DNA of 64,000 nucleotides from NCBI GenBank assembly GCA_905250115.1, contig CAJNOI010000155.1:118871-182870 (forward strand), read 5' to 3'. Positions 1 to 10,379 of this stretch are shown here, piece after piece; position 1 is the stretch's first letter; every line of letters starts with the position of its first letter. Made by a program: the position numbers and the translations under genes. The DNA comes from Adineta steineri. Taxonomy: Eukaryota > Rotifera > Eurotatoria > Adinetida > Adinetidae. The notes below the pieces were generated by a model that did not search any database, was not told the origin of the DNA, and worked only from the letters and a program-made list of their open reading frames with translations.

Positions 1-30
1 TGTTTATTTAAAATTTATTTAAATTATATG

Positions 31-1375
31 TTAAAGTTTTCGTAATACAACGTACGATTGATATGGATTGTGCTTAAATGGTTCCGCCCCTTGTAACCGA
101 ACTCCATTTCGAAATTCATTCCAAAATTCTTCACTAATTTTTATTTGTTCTTCTTTTGTTCGATCTTCTCTCAAACATCTTAATAAACTTGACTCTGACC
201 AACTACGTACAAATTCTGTATATTTTTCAATAAATTCTTCCAAATTAATGTTTTTCTGATAATAATCTTGATAGATTGGATTTTCTAATAAATGTAAATC
301 AGCACAAATCAATTCTAAATTAAGTTCTTTAAGAAGAGTAGGATCAGTTTCTTGTTCCAAGCTACGATAATAAACTAGTATATTATAGTTTAATAATTCA
401 TCTTCATCAAGAACAGTTACAGCTGATCGATAAAGAGTATGAAAGATTGGAAGAATACCAGTGTCGTTTACATCAATACGACTTGGGTTGACACAAGCCA
501 GAACAGCACCTAAAATAAAATTGCAGACGAAAATCATGATGATATAATCTGTCAGATAAGAAATAATGAGAAAGAAATATTATCAAAAAGAGAAAAATAA
601 GATGTTCTCTCATATTTTTTATGTCATTATCTATTGCAAAACAGAACTGTCGATGAACAGTAAATAGATGAATTATCGCTATACAGTGTAATGTCAAATA
701 TTTAGTAAATCGCTCATATTCACTACGACTTCATTTATAATTCACGCATCGTCACTTACACATACGTTCAAAAAACATATTACCATCTCCTCCTTTTGAT
801 ATCTCTAATCACTAACCTTTTTTCAGCTCATTCGATCGATGTTGTAAAAATAGTCTATAATCTTCAGCTGCTTGTGTTGACCACAGTTTTAGTTCTTCAG
901 CTGATGATTTTCCACCTAAAGCATAACAGTGTTCACGAAGATTACATGGTTTCTTTGAAAGCCAATGTGTTGCTGATGATGTATAACCAAATTGAACTGT
1001 ATTCGATGGTAGAATTTGTTGATAAAATGATTTACCAGATGCAAGACTAGTCACAGATGATTGTGATGCAACTTGAAATACTGCTGACCAATCATTTTGT
1101 GGTAGATCATTGTAAATGACACTAATTTGATTCTCTATATCTAAGCCATATTTTTGTGTTAGTGCTTTGATAATTGCTTGAATTGCTATAAATGAATTTG
1201 CACCATGTGCACAACCATAGTCAACAATAAAAAAGATATCTGTTGAGCTAAATTTAGCTTTATGCTCTTCAACAGCTTTCTGAATATAGCTAAATGATTT
1301 ATGTATAATAGCTAGTTGAGGTGCACTATTAAGATTATAATGCTGATTTTGTTTCATAACATTTGAAGTTTCCAT
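31..1375 (-). CDS. SABATH-type SAM-dependent carboxyl methyltransferase, copy 1
   Basis: Two exons: 1375-817 and 509-31 (307-nt intron, GTTAGT donor, TTTTAG acceptor), giving 345 aa. The family transfers a methyl group from S-adenosylmethionine to small-molecule carboxyl groups. Visible SABATH signatures are YNLNSAPQ (residues 13-20, SAM/substrate lid), VDYGCAHGANSF (51-62, SAM-binding loop), IYNDLPQNDW (about 87-96) and HWLSKKP (137-143; His-Trp is the substrate-carboxylate pair in plant salicylate methyltransferases). An FLxHRxxEL motif closes exon 1. The family is usually 350-390 aa, so this is essentially full length. The start was set at METS because copies 2 and 3 begin there; an upstream in-frame ATG adds two residues. 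SABATH enzymes are best known from plants, so an animal copy suggests acquisition or a little-studied animal branch. The substrate cannot be inferred. Confidence 0.88.
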
Positions 1376-2303
1376 TGTCAATTAATAAAATAATGGTAAA
1401 CTGATGTTTATGTTTGTATATCTTTTCTTTCGTTCGTTCGTGCGTTCGTACTTATCTTTTGATTATCTTTGTTTTTGTGTTTCTCTTCTTTGTGCATATA
1501 ACATATATAGGTACAATATAAATGGCTATCTATATAGAGTGTGATCACATAGAGGGCGTGGATATTCATGGAGAGATTAATAAAGTCGTATATACCCAGG
1601 TCGTTATAGTAGGTTTGATTATATTTATTAATCAAGAATGTGTTAGATATTTCTAAGAGCATCGAGTAATAAAAGATATTCAATAATTATCAATTTGTTA
1701 TATTCTATAGTTTACCAAGTGTTAAATGAAATGAGGTTACGTGTGAATGTGTAGGAGGATGTTATATTCATTCTATAACAACGTCTAAATCACTCAAGTT
1801 AGTGACGTCAGTCTAAAGCTAATTCGTAAAATTATACAAACATATCGGTTTTTAAAAGTACCGAAAGGTCAATCTATTGCTGACGATAATTCTGTAAGAG
1901 TCATCAGTCAGTTTTTCGTTACGAATATCATTATCAGTAACACGTAAAAGTGGTCGAAAGCGGTGTGTAATAGCAGGAGATAGGATAAACAGACTCATAA
2001 AAAACACTCAAAACCAGATATGAATTGAATGTAACGTTAGTCTTAGTAGTATTTTAGGTTGTTGTTTTCGAGATTATTATATGCTCAGATTTGCACGTGT
2101 TAAAACTGTCGAGATAAATATTTCGTTTAGTATCGCGAAGTATTGATTTTTGTATCTGGGAGTGAAAAACAGGCGGCAAAAGCGAAGTGTACAAGAACTA
2201 AAAAAAGGTGTATTGATCAATCTGTTATTTTTCACATAAGAACATACATAGATTACTTCAAGTATTTAAAGTTAAAAAATACAATTCAAAATTAGGAAAA
2301 AAA
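1376..2303. other. Divergent intergenic region between methyltransferase 1 and the AA14-like gene
   Basis: This 928-bp stretch separates two divergently transcribed genes. The part up to about 1680 is homologous to the 5' flanks of methyltransferase copies 2 (5708-5970) and 3 (8717-9060), including a shared block around 'cacatagagggcg' near 1545-1560. It therefore belongs to the duplicated unit and probably holds the shared promoter. No coding signal was seen from 1690 to 2300, which presumably contains the AA14-like promoter. Confidence 0.5.
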
Positions 2304-3421
2304 ATGGATTTGAAAGTGCTATTAGTATTTACACTTGGATGTGTACTAGTTTCTACTATTACTGGTAGGCTTATATTTTTACATTAAAATTCTTTTTGCA
2401 TCTTCAAATCTAAAGTAAAACTTTTATTTTTTTTTGTTTGCAGCTCATATGGCAGCTTGGTCGAAAGGCATGTACTGTATGAAGGTATGTTAGGAAAAAG
2501 ATCATTGAAATACTATAGTTTACGATAAATGCTTTTTATCCTTCTCGTAATATGATCTCTAGTATTGATTGCCTAAGTTAATGTTCTTTATAGGGACGTG
2601 GAGGTGAAGACAACATAAATAATAACTTACCTGTAAATCCATTGGTTGATCTCACTCAAAAGGACTGGTGGTTCCAACATTATCAAGGTTGTGACAAAGA
2701 ACCACCAGCTGACGGTGACTATCTTGAACTACCAGCTGGAGGTTCGTTCAATGTTGAAATTGCCACTAATCGTGCTTTCACAACTTTTGGTCATGACAAA
2801 AATTTTAATGGATATTTTGGTGGTCCACAACAATTAGAATATACTCCTTGGGGTTGTGTTTCCTATCCTAACTTACACACACCAAATCAAACTGCAGCAC
2901 CAGGAACAGTTTTTGCTATCTCATATCAAAATAGTATCGATAAAGTTACACCGGAAAATTTAGTTGTTTTTACTGTACGATATAAAACTCCCTGGCAAAG
3001 AGTAACATCGTACGATGTACCAAAAGATTTACCTCCATGTCCTCCAGGTGGTTGTACATGTGCATGGGGGTAAGTAAAGTTTTTCATATTTTATAGTTCA
3101 TTAAAATTATTTTTCTTTGATATCAGCTGGGTTCCTATGGGTTGTGGACAACCGAACATGTATATGCAAGGTCATAAATGTATAGTTACTGGTTCAACTT
3201 CTACAAAGAAACTTGCTGTAGCTAAACCTCCAGTTTATTGTGAACATGATCGTTCAAAATGTGTAAAAGGAGCAAAACAAATGGTCTACTATTATCAAAA
3301 AGATGGTAATAACGTGTTTAATGTTCCAGTAATGCCAACGTACAATGAAGTTATGGGCTTTGCAGAAGGTGCACAGAATGATATTTTCGAAGACTCTGAT
3401 TTAACGTCGAATATAGGTTAA
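2304..3421 (+). CDS. AA14-like lytic polysaccharide monooxygenase, secreted
   Basis: Four exons: 2304-2364, 2444-2484, 2594-3069 and 3127-3421, giving 290 aa. The phases (1, 0, 2) close perfectly. Residues 1-21 are a signal peptide whose predicted cleavage after TITA exposes His22 as the mature N-terminus, the defining histidine-brace residue of copper LPMOs. Downstream blocks match the fungal AA14 pattern: [23 protein letters not shown] (His129, candidate second brace histidine), [29 protein letters not shown] (Tyr205, candidate axial ligand), [19 protein letters not shown] and [13 protein letters not shown] at the C-terminus. AA14 enzymes oxidatively cleave polysaccharides (xylan was reported for fungal members). 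A polyadenylation signal AATAAA lies at 3445-3450. The gene sits between methyltransferase copies 1 and 2 on the opposite strand. Fungal origin by transfer is likely but not tested here; activity and substrate are inference. Confidence 0.85.
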
Positions 3422-4322
3422 ATCTATGTTTTTTGTGTATCAGTAATAAAAGTCTGTAGCATATCTATGTAAAAAAATAGATTATCAAAATCAATTATAA
3501 TGGCACTATTATAACCTGTTTTTTTGTAGTCTTTTTGTTTACATGGGTAGCGAATAAATTGAAACCGATAAAACATATATCAATGGTAATACTAGCAGAA
3601 AAGGTATTAAGATAAAGGGACTATCATTCAAAAAGTAAATTTTGGATATATTTTCACCTTCAATTCTATTCTCCACTTATGCAAGGGAAATACTCAAAGT
3701 TCGGTAAAAAAAGATACTATCTTTAATTGAGAACAAAAAGCTCAAAATAACTAATCATCATCGAGGATCTGCTAGGTTTAGCCCTCTACATATTATTAGA
3801 TATCAACGATATAAAGCATACTAATAAACTTATCAAGTAAATGTTCGTTCTGTATGGACGTGTGCATTGTTTATTTCCCTATTTGGTTTTCATTATAATG
3901 ATTATACTAATAGCTGAAGATATTTTCGGTTTAGAATATTCTCATTAAGAATCATGAGTTTAGTTCATTGATTTAGTTCTAGTTTTATCTCCATCAGTTT
4001 TTGTTGTTCTATCAATAAATACTATGTTTATGATATATGTGAATATCTGAATGAAGTATTACTGAATAATTTACCATACACGTTCTCAAATAGATAACAC
4101 CAAACAATAATATAATAAGCTTGAATCAGAGGATGAAAAAATCCCTCAAGTTTTATCGATTTATCGTTTAATTTTACTATTAGAAGTAGAAATTTGTCAT
4201 ATAGGTATTTTAGATGATAAAGTAAATAGAATAATAAAGAATAAAAATTAAAAAAAAATAAGTTAAAAAAGAAAATGAAGTTAATTTTAAAGTGTTTATT
4301 TAAAATTTATTTAAATTATAAG
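3422..4322. other. Intergenic; 3' flank of methyltransferase copy 2
   Basis: No gene seen. From about 3740 onward the sequence is homologous to 6940-7516, the 3' flank of copy 3. Shared segments include 'ggtttagccctctacatat', the stretch around 3950-4080 and a near-identical A-rich block ending at the stop codon. It is therefore part of the tandemly duplicated unit. Confidence 0.6.
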
Positions 4323-5707
4323 TTAAAGTTTTCGTAATACAACGTACGATTGATATGGATTGTGCTTAAATGGTTCTGCTCCTTGTAACCGAACTCCATT
4401 TCGAAATTCATTCCAAAATTCTTCACTAATTTTCATTTGTTCTTCTTTTGTTCGATCTTTTCTCAAACAACTTGTAAAACTTGACTCTGACCAACTAAGT
4501 ACAGATTCTGTATATTTTTCAATGAACTCGTCGAAATCAATATTTTTCTGATGGTAATCTTCATAGATTAGATTTTCTAATAGATGTAAATCAGCACAAA
4601 TTAATTCAAAATTAAGCTCTTTAAGAAGAGTAGGATCAGTTTGTTCTTCCAAACTACGATAATAAACTAGTATATTATAGTTTAATAATTCATCTTGATC
4701 AAGAACGGTGATAGCTGATCGATAAAGATTATGCTCGGTTCCAAGATAACCAGTTTCATTTATATTATTACGGCTCAGATTGACACAAACAAGAACAGCA
4801 CCTAAAATAAACTGCAGATGAAAATCTTGATGATATAATCTGTCAGATAGGACATAGTACAAAAACAAAGGAGAAATATTTCTTATATAAGAACTGTAGA
4901 AAGTAGCTTGAATGGGAAATATATACTATGAAAAAAAGAAAGATAAGGTGTTTTTTTACTTTTTTAAAGTCATTGTGTATTGAAGGACAAAATTGCTGAA
5001 TAGTAGAAAAAACAGATTCTTGCTACATAGTGAGTAGTAAATCGATCATGTTTACTACGATTTCAACTATAATTCATGGATCGTTATTTATAGATATGTT
5101 CAAAAAAGATATTATTATTTCCTCGTCTTTATATCACCGAACACTAACCTCGTTTCAGTTCGATGGATCGATGTTGTAAAAATAGTCTATAATCTTCAGC
5201 TGCTTGTGTCGACCACAGTTTTAGTTCTTCAGCTGATGATTTTCCACCTAAAGCAATACAATGTTGTTGAAGATTACATGGTTTCTTTGAAAGCCAATGT
5301 ATTGCTGTTGATGTATAACCAAACTGAACTGTATTTGATGGTAGAATTTGTTGATAAAATGATTTACCAGATGCAAGACTAGTCACAGATGATTGTGATG
5401 CAACTTGAAATAATGCCGACCAGTCATTTTGTGGTAGATCATTATAAATGACACTGATTTGATTCTCTATAGTTAACCCATATTTTTGTGTTAGTGCTTT
5501 GATAATTGCTTGAATAGCTACAAATGAATTTGCACCATGTGCACAACCATAGTCAACAATAAAAAAGACATCTTGTGAGTTAAATTTAGCTTTATGCTCT
5601 TCAACAGCTTTCTGAATATAACTAAATGATTTTTGTATTGCAGTTAGTTGAGGTGTACTATTAAGATTATAATGCTCATTTTGTTTCATGACATTTGAAG
5701 TTTCCAT
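4323..5707 (-). CDS. SABATH-type SAM-dependent carboxyl methyltransferase, copy 2
   Basis: Exons 5707-5149 and 4801-4323 with a 347-nt intron at the same position and phase as in copy 1, giving 345 aa. All SABATH motifs seen in copy 1 are kept: YNLNSTPQ, VDYGCAHGANSF, IYNDLPQNDW and the IHWLSKKP substrate-pocket motif. Differences from copies 1 and 3 are scattered substitutions with no frameshift or premature stop, so the gene looks functional. It is closest to copy 3; exon 1 proteins are about 90% identical by eye. The 5' flank carries a MITE insertion beginning 266 bp upstream of the start codon (5973-6887), which may have changed its regulation relative to the sister copies. Confidence 0.88.
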
Positions 5708-5970
5708 TGTTGATTAATAAAATAATGGTAAACTGATGTTTATATTTGTATATCTTTTCTTTTGAATAAGAAATAGACTGAGGGATGAAATTTATACTTT
5801 TGTCTTTTCTGTCGTTCATTCGTTCTTATCTTTTGATTATCTTTATTTTTGTGTTTATCTTCTTTGTGCATGTAACATCTACAGGTAGAATATAATTGGC
5901 TTCATATAGTGTGGTCACATAGAGGGCGTCGACATTCATGGAGAGATTATTTGAGTCATATATACATATA
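5708..5970 (-). promoter_or_regulatory. Conserved 5' flank of methyltransferase copy 2
   Basis: This region aligns by eye with 1376-1640 and 8717-9000. It shares the segment just upstream of the start, the 'cacatagagggcg' block and the 'gagagatta..agtcatatata' block. Conservation of all three 5' flanks implies either recent duplication or shared promoter elements. No individual motif can be assigned a factor. Confidence 0.4.
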
Positions 5971-5972
5971 TA

Positions 5973-6887
5973 AAGGGAGTTTTTCATAAGTTTCGACCCC
6001 CCGTTTCTTTTTTTTCTTGTTTTTCAGATTCCATCGTAGGGTGATTTCCAAAAGGGATTATGAAAGGCCCACACTCACACTTTCAAGTGGAAAGAAATTC
6101 ATTCTATTAACCGTAGTTTTACGAGAAAATCACGTCGATCAAAATTGTGAGAAATTTTCTCAACGTGCATTATTTACTTTTTGTATATTAGATGAGTTTT
6201 CCTTTAAAACAAAAATGACAAATACATCTTGTTTTATTATGAAAATCAATTATTACAAGAATCATAAATGTCGATAAAAAAATCAACAATTGTTCTTAAG
6301 AGTCTGCGGCCGCGTTGTTGAATCACTGCTCGTAATCTGTTTAAAATACTAAACATCATTCGAAAACATAAAATAGAAAAAAAAATTACCACCAATTGAT
6401 TAGATGATATTTTTGAAGGATGCTAAAGCGAACAATGTGCTTATTGTCTATTGCATATTTGTATAAGGATCTTCGCAAATTCCTGAGAATAAGGATATCA
6501 AGGCCATGATTTTGATTTTTTATTCGATTCGTTATGACAGTGTAATGCTCTTGATTACATAGTACACACGTACTAATGCGTGATCTTTCATGTGAGTGCA
6601 ATGCCGCAAAAGGAACAAGGAAGATACCTCGGGTTGTTTGGATTAATACACAGGTGTTTTTTCGTAATAATAATACACAAAAAGTAAGAAATACACGTTG
6701 AGCAAATTTTTCACAATTTTCATCGATGTGGTTTTCTCGTAAAACTATTGTTAATAGAATGCATTTTTTTCCACTTGAAAGCGTGAGTGTGGGCCTTTCA
6801 TAATCCCTTTTGAAAATCATCCTACGATGGAATATGACAAAACAAGAAAGAAAACAAAAAGAGGGCCGAAACTTAGGAAACACCCTT
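5973..6887. mobile_element. MITE-like non-autonomous DNA transposon with about 218-bp terminal inverted repeats
   Basis: The left arm (5973-6190) and right arm (6887-6670) are reverse complements with scattered mismatches; both translate to the same RDYERPTLTLSSGKK peptide only because the arms are inverted copies. The tips begin aaggg(a/t)gttt. A TA dinucleotide flanks both ends (5971-5972 and 6888-6889), consistent with TA target-site duplication as made by Tc1/mariner-type transposases. The 480-bp interior shows no transposase motif, so the element is non-autonomous. The corresponding positions near methyltransferase copies 1 and 3 lack the insertion. The reading frames across it should not be annotated as genes. 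Confidence 0.82.
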
Positions 6888-6889
6888 TA

Positions 6890-7516
6890 GGCCCAATAGC
6901 TATGCTACTATCATCGCTGAACATTTAAGAAAAATTGAAAATATCTAACCACCATCGAGCATCTTCTCGGTTTAGCCCTCTACATATAATTAAAGCATAC
7001 TAACCACCCTCTCAAGTAAGTGTTTGTTATATAGTGACGTGTGCATCGTTTATTTATCTATTCGGTTTTCATTATAATGATTATATTAAACTATTGAATG
7101 GATTTATACTAATAGCTGAAGATGTTTTCAGTTTATAATATTCTCATTAAGAATCATGAGTTTAGTTGATTGATTAAGTTCTAGTTCTATCTCCATCAGT
7201 TTTTATTGTTCTAGCAATAAATACTATCTTTATGATATATGTGAATATCTGAATGAAGTATTACTGAATAATCTACCATGTACACTCTCAAATAGATTAT
7301 ACCGAACAATGATATAATCAGCTTGAATCAGAGGATGAAAAAATCTCTCAAGTTTTATCGATTTATTCTACTAGTATAATTAGAATTTTGACACATTCAT
7401 GTTGTCGACGATAAAGCAAATAGAATAATAAAGAATAAAAATTAAAAAAAAATAAGTTAAAAAAGAAAATGAAGTTAATTTTAAAGTGTTTATTTAAAAT
7501 TTATTTAAATTATAAG
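6890..7516. repeat. Duplicated 3' flank of methyltransferase copy 3
   Basis: Homologous to 3735-4322 in the same orientation. The last roughly 85 bp before the stop codon and across it (from about 7448) are identical to the copy 2 equivalent starting near 4251. This marks the repeat boundary as lying in the 3' intergenic region and suggests a recent duplication or gene conversion. No other gene seen. Confidence 0.6.
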
Positions 7517-8716
7517 TTAAAGTTTTCGTAATACAATATATGATCGGTATGGATTGTGCTTAAATGGTTCTGCTCCTTGTAACCGAATTCCATTTCGAAA
7601 TTCATTCCAAAATTCTTCATTAATTTTCAGTTGTTCTTCTTCTGTACGATCTTTTCTCAAACATCTTAATAAACTTGACTCTGACCAACTACGTATACAT
7701 TGTGTATATTTTTCAATAAACTCTTCGAAATCAATGTTTTTCGAATGATACTCTTCATAGATTGGATGTGGTAATAAATGTAGATCAGCACAAATCAATT
7801 CAAAACTAAGTTCTTTAAGAAGAGTAGGATCAGTTTGTTCTTCTAAGCTACGATAATAAACTAGTATATTATAGTTTAATAATTCATCTTGATCAAGAAC
7901 GGTGATAGCTGATCGATAAAGATTATGGTAGATTGGAAGATTACCAGTATCATTTGAGCTATTACGACTGAGTGTGACAGAAACAAGAACAGCACCTAAA
8001 ATAAATTTACAGACGATAACATTGATGATATAGTTTGTCTTAGACGAGATAGTACAAAAACAAAGGAGAAATATTTCTTATATAAGAAGTGTAGAAAATA
8101 GCTTGAATGAGAAAGAGACATTGCCATCTCCTCCTCTTTATATCACTAAATACTAACCTTCTTTTAGTTCAGTAGATCGATGCTGTAAAAATACTCTATA
8201 ATCTTCAGCTGCTTGTGTCGACCACATTTTTAGTTCTTCAGCTGTTGATTTTCCACCTAAAGCAAAACAGTGTTGTTCAAGATTACATGGTTTCTTCGGA
8301 ACCCAATGTATTGCTGTTGATGTATAACCAAATTGAACTGTATTTGATGGTAGAATTTGTTGATAAAATGATTTACCAGAAGCAAGACTAGTCACAGATG
8401 ATTGTGATACAACTTGAAATAATGCCGACCAATCATTTTGTGGTAAATCATTGTAAATGACACTAATTTGATTCTCTATAGTTAACCCATATTTTTGTGC
8501 TAGTGCTTGGATAATTACTTGAATAGCTACAAATGAATTTGCACCTTGTGCACAACCATAGTCAACAATAAAAAAGACATCTTGTGAGTTAAATTTAGTT
8601 CTATGTTCTTCGACAGCTTTCTGAATATAACTAAATGATTTTTGTATTGCAGCTAGTTGAGGTGTACTATTAAGATTATAATGCTGATTTGGTTTCATGA
8701 CATTTGAAGTTTCCAT
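7517..8716 (-). CDS. SABATH-type SAM-dependent carboxyl methyltransferase, copy 3
   Basis: Exons 8716-8158 and 7995-7517, giving 345 aa. The intron is only 162 nt (307 and 347 nt in the sisters) but is at the same position and phase. I checked the 65 codons between the acceptor and residue Leu252 codon by codon and they are open, so exon 2 is intact although no ATG occurs in its 5' part. Two motif changes stand out: the SAM loop reads GCAQGANSF instead of GCAHGANSF, and the substrate-pocket motif reads HWVPKKP instead of HWLSKKP. These could shift substrate choice. The gene otherwise looks functional. Confidence 0.87.
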
Positions 8717-9328
8717 TGTTGATTAATAAAGTAATGGTAAACTGATGTTTATATTTGTATATCTTTTCTTTTGAATAAGAAAAGACCGAGGGATGAAATT
8801 TATAAACTTTTGTGTTTTCTTTTGCTCGTTCTTATCTCTTGATTATGTTTATTTTTATGTTTCTCTTCTTTGTACATATAACATATATAGGTACAATATA
8901 AGTGGTTCTATATAGTATGATAACATAGAGGGCGTGGATCCTCATAGAGAGATTATTAAAGTCATATATATCCAATCCGTCATAGTAGCTTTTGATTATA
9001 TTTATCAGCCAAGAATGTGTTAGATATTTCTAAGAGCATCGAGTAGTGAAAGATGTCTGATAATTGAAATCACCAAATGTTTTTAGTTAAATTAAACATA
9101 GATTTAAAAGTTTTAATTTTAATCAGAAAATAAATTAGCTTACTGATTAAAATATTATTTTTAGTAAAAAATGCTTGAGGAGTTCAAAACTAGACTTTAT
9201 TTAAATAAATATTCATCGAAATTATGAATACAAATGAATTATGGGCAATATTTTGACAAATAACAGGTTTGATATTAAAAAAAATATTCAACGTTTCTTC
9301 CAAAACAATAAAGTGTCTTTTGTTTTCG
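8717..9328. other. Intergenic; 5' flank of methyltransferase copy 3
   Basis: The first roughly 340 bp repeat the conserved 5' flank of the methyltransferase unit. From about 9060 the sequence is unique and A+T rich, ending at the stop codon of the convergent-side neighbour. No gene seen. Confidence 0.5.
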
Positions 9329-10379
9329 TTAATAGGTTCCTATAATAAAAAAATACACAAAATATATAAAATACGATCGATACGGCTTGTAGTTGAAATG
9401 AATATCAAAATGCATACCTGATGGTTTCTTGACTAATGTTGCTCCTAAAATAAAGCCAAGAATTACTACAACGTATAAAATCGTTGAAAAGCACATTAGA
9501 AAAAAATTAATCTCTTCTTGAGATCTTAGTGATGTCCTGAAGATTTGATGAAACTTACTTATATCTTGGAAAAATCGCTGCATCTAGGTATAGAAATATT
9601 TTAGTACAAAACAAACTACTGAAAATGATTAAAATACCTTTAAATGGAGGTTCAAGTGACATGTCTTCCGGTATCATCTGTTTCAAACAAATGATTTGAA
9701 GATCTGGTGATGGACAGGTATTCGATATTACCTCTATATATGTTCCCGGTAGCATTAAAATTTCTTCCTTATTATTAAAATGTGAATGAGCGTATATATT
9801 CCTACCATTGAAGATTTCGATAGAGAGGAGAGTTCTCTCACCTTCATTGCCCATATAGAAATCACTTTCTAACAGTGTAAGTTCTGTTGTGCAAGATGAG
9901 AAAGTCCGCCACATCACTCTAGCGCCTAGCGTATACCCATCACTAATGTTTTTCCGCACTCCAAGCCAGGCTGTTCGTGGAGGTACTGACGGTAATTTTG
10001 CTATAGCAGTGAGAAAAAGTTTGAGATATTTGAACCATGGTTGTAAGTCTTTTCGATCAGCTGTTTTGAGAGTGCTGTTGAGAATAGAATAGAGGCTGCG
10101 ATGTGTGTCAGGCCACTCCATTGTGTAAAGACGAATCGAAGCTGATTCATCACGAGTCAAACCATCAGCTGGGTGATTTGGAGTATGTTCCAACGCAATC
10201 GAAACATATGTAAATATATCGTAAACAATGTCAGTCAATGGTGTACATGCGTCAGCAAGTGGAAGAAGTGGTTCTTGGGCGTAGCCGATGATAGGACCAA
10301 GTGTTTTTGAATTGTCGGAATCATTAATTAGCAAGTGGGAGTTTCTACGACGAGACTGTACGTTAACGTTCTCAGCCAT
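9329..10379 (-). CDS. Arginine ADP-ribosyltransferase (ecto-ART type) with C-terminal membrane anchor
   Basis: Four exons: 10379-9638, 9583-9559, 9536-9418 and 9339-9329, giving 298 aa. Introns are 54, 22 and 78 nt; the 22-nt one is very short and is required to keep frame into the anchor. The family moves ADP-ribose from NAD+ to arginine or other acceptors. The R-S-E triad is visible: Arg142 in WLGVRKNIS, Ser161-Ser162 in RTFSSCTTE, and Glu206 in KEEILMLPGT. The position two before the catalytic Glu is Lys, not Glu/Gln, so arginine specificity is uncertain. Exon 3 encodes a strongly hydrophobic segment (about residues 268-288, LYVVVILGFILGATLV) followed by KKPSGTY, so the protein is probably tail-anchored. 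No N-terminal signal peptide is evident. The start is the first ATG; the reading frame opens earlier only through a TTG. Such ARTs are expanded in bdelloid rotifers. Confidence 0.82.

Noticed and set aside
1408-1683. Minus-strand frame in the methyltransferase 5' flank
   Set aside because: Not kept in the homologous flanks of copies 2 and 3, so not a conserved peptide.
4360-4551. Plus-strand frame repeated at 68-259, 4360-4551 and 7554-7748
   Set aside because: Antisense shadow of the three methyltransferase second exons; conserved only because the coding strand is.
6017-6277. Open frame with RDYERPTLTLSSGKK peptide on the plus strand
   Set aside because: It is one arm of an inverted repeat. 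The same peptide appears in the other arm on the opposite strand (6386-6883), so the apparent protein conservation is just DNA symmetry of a MITE.
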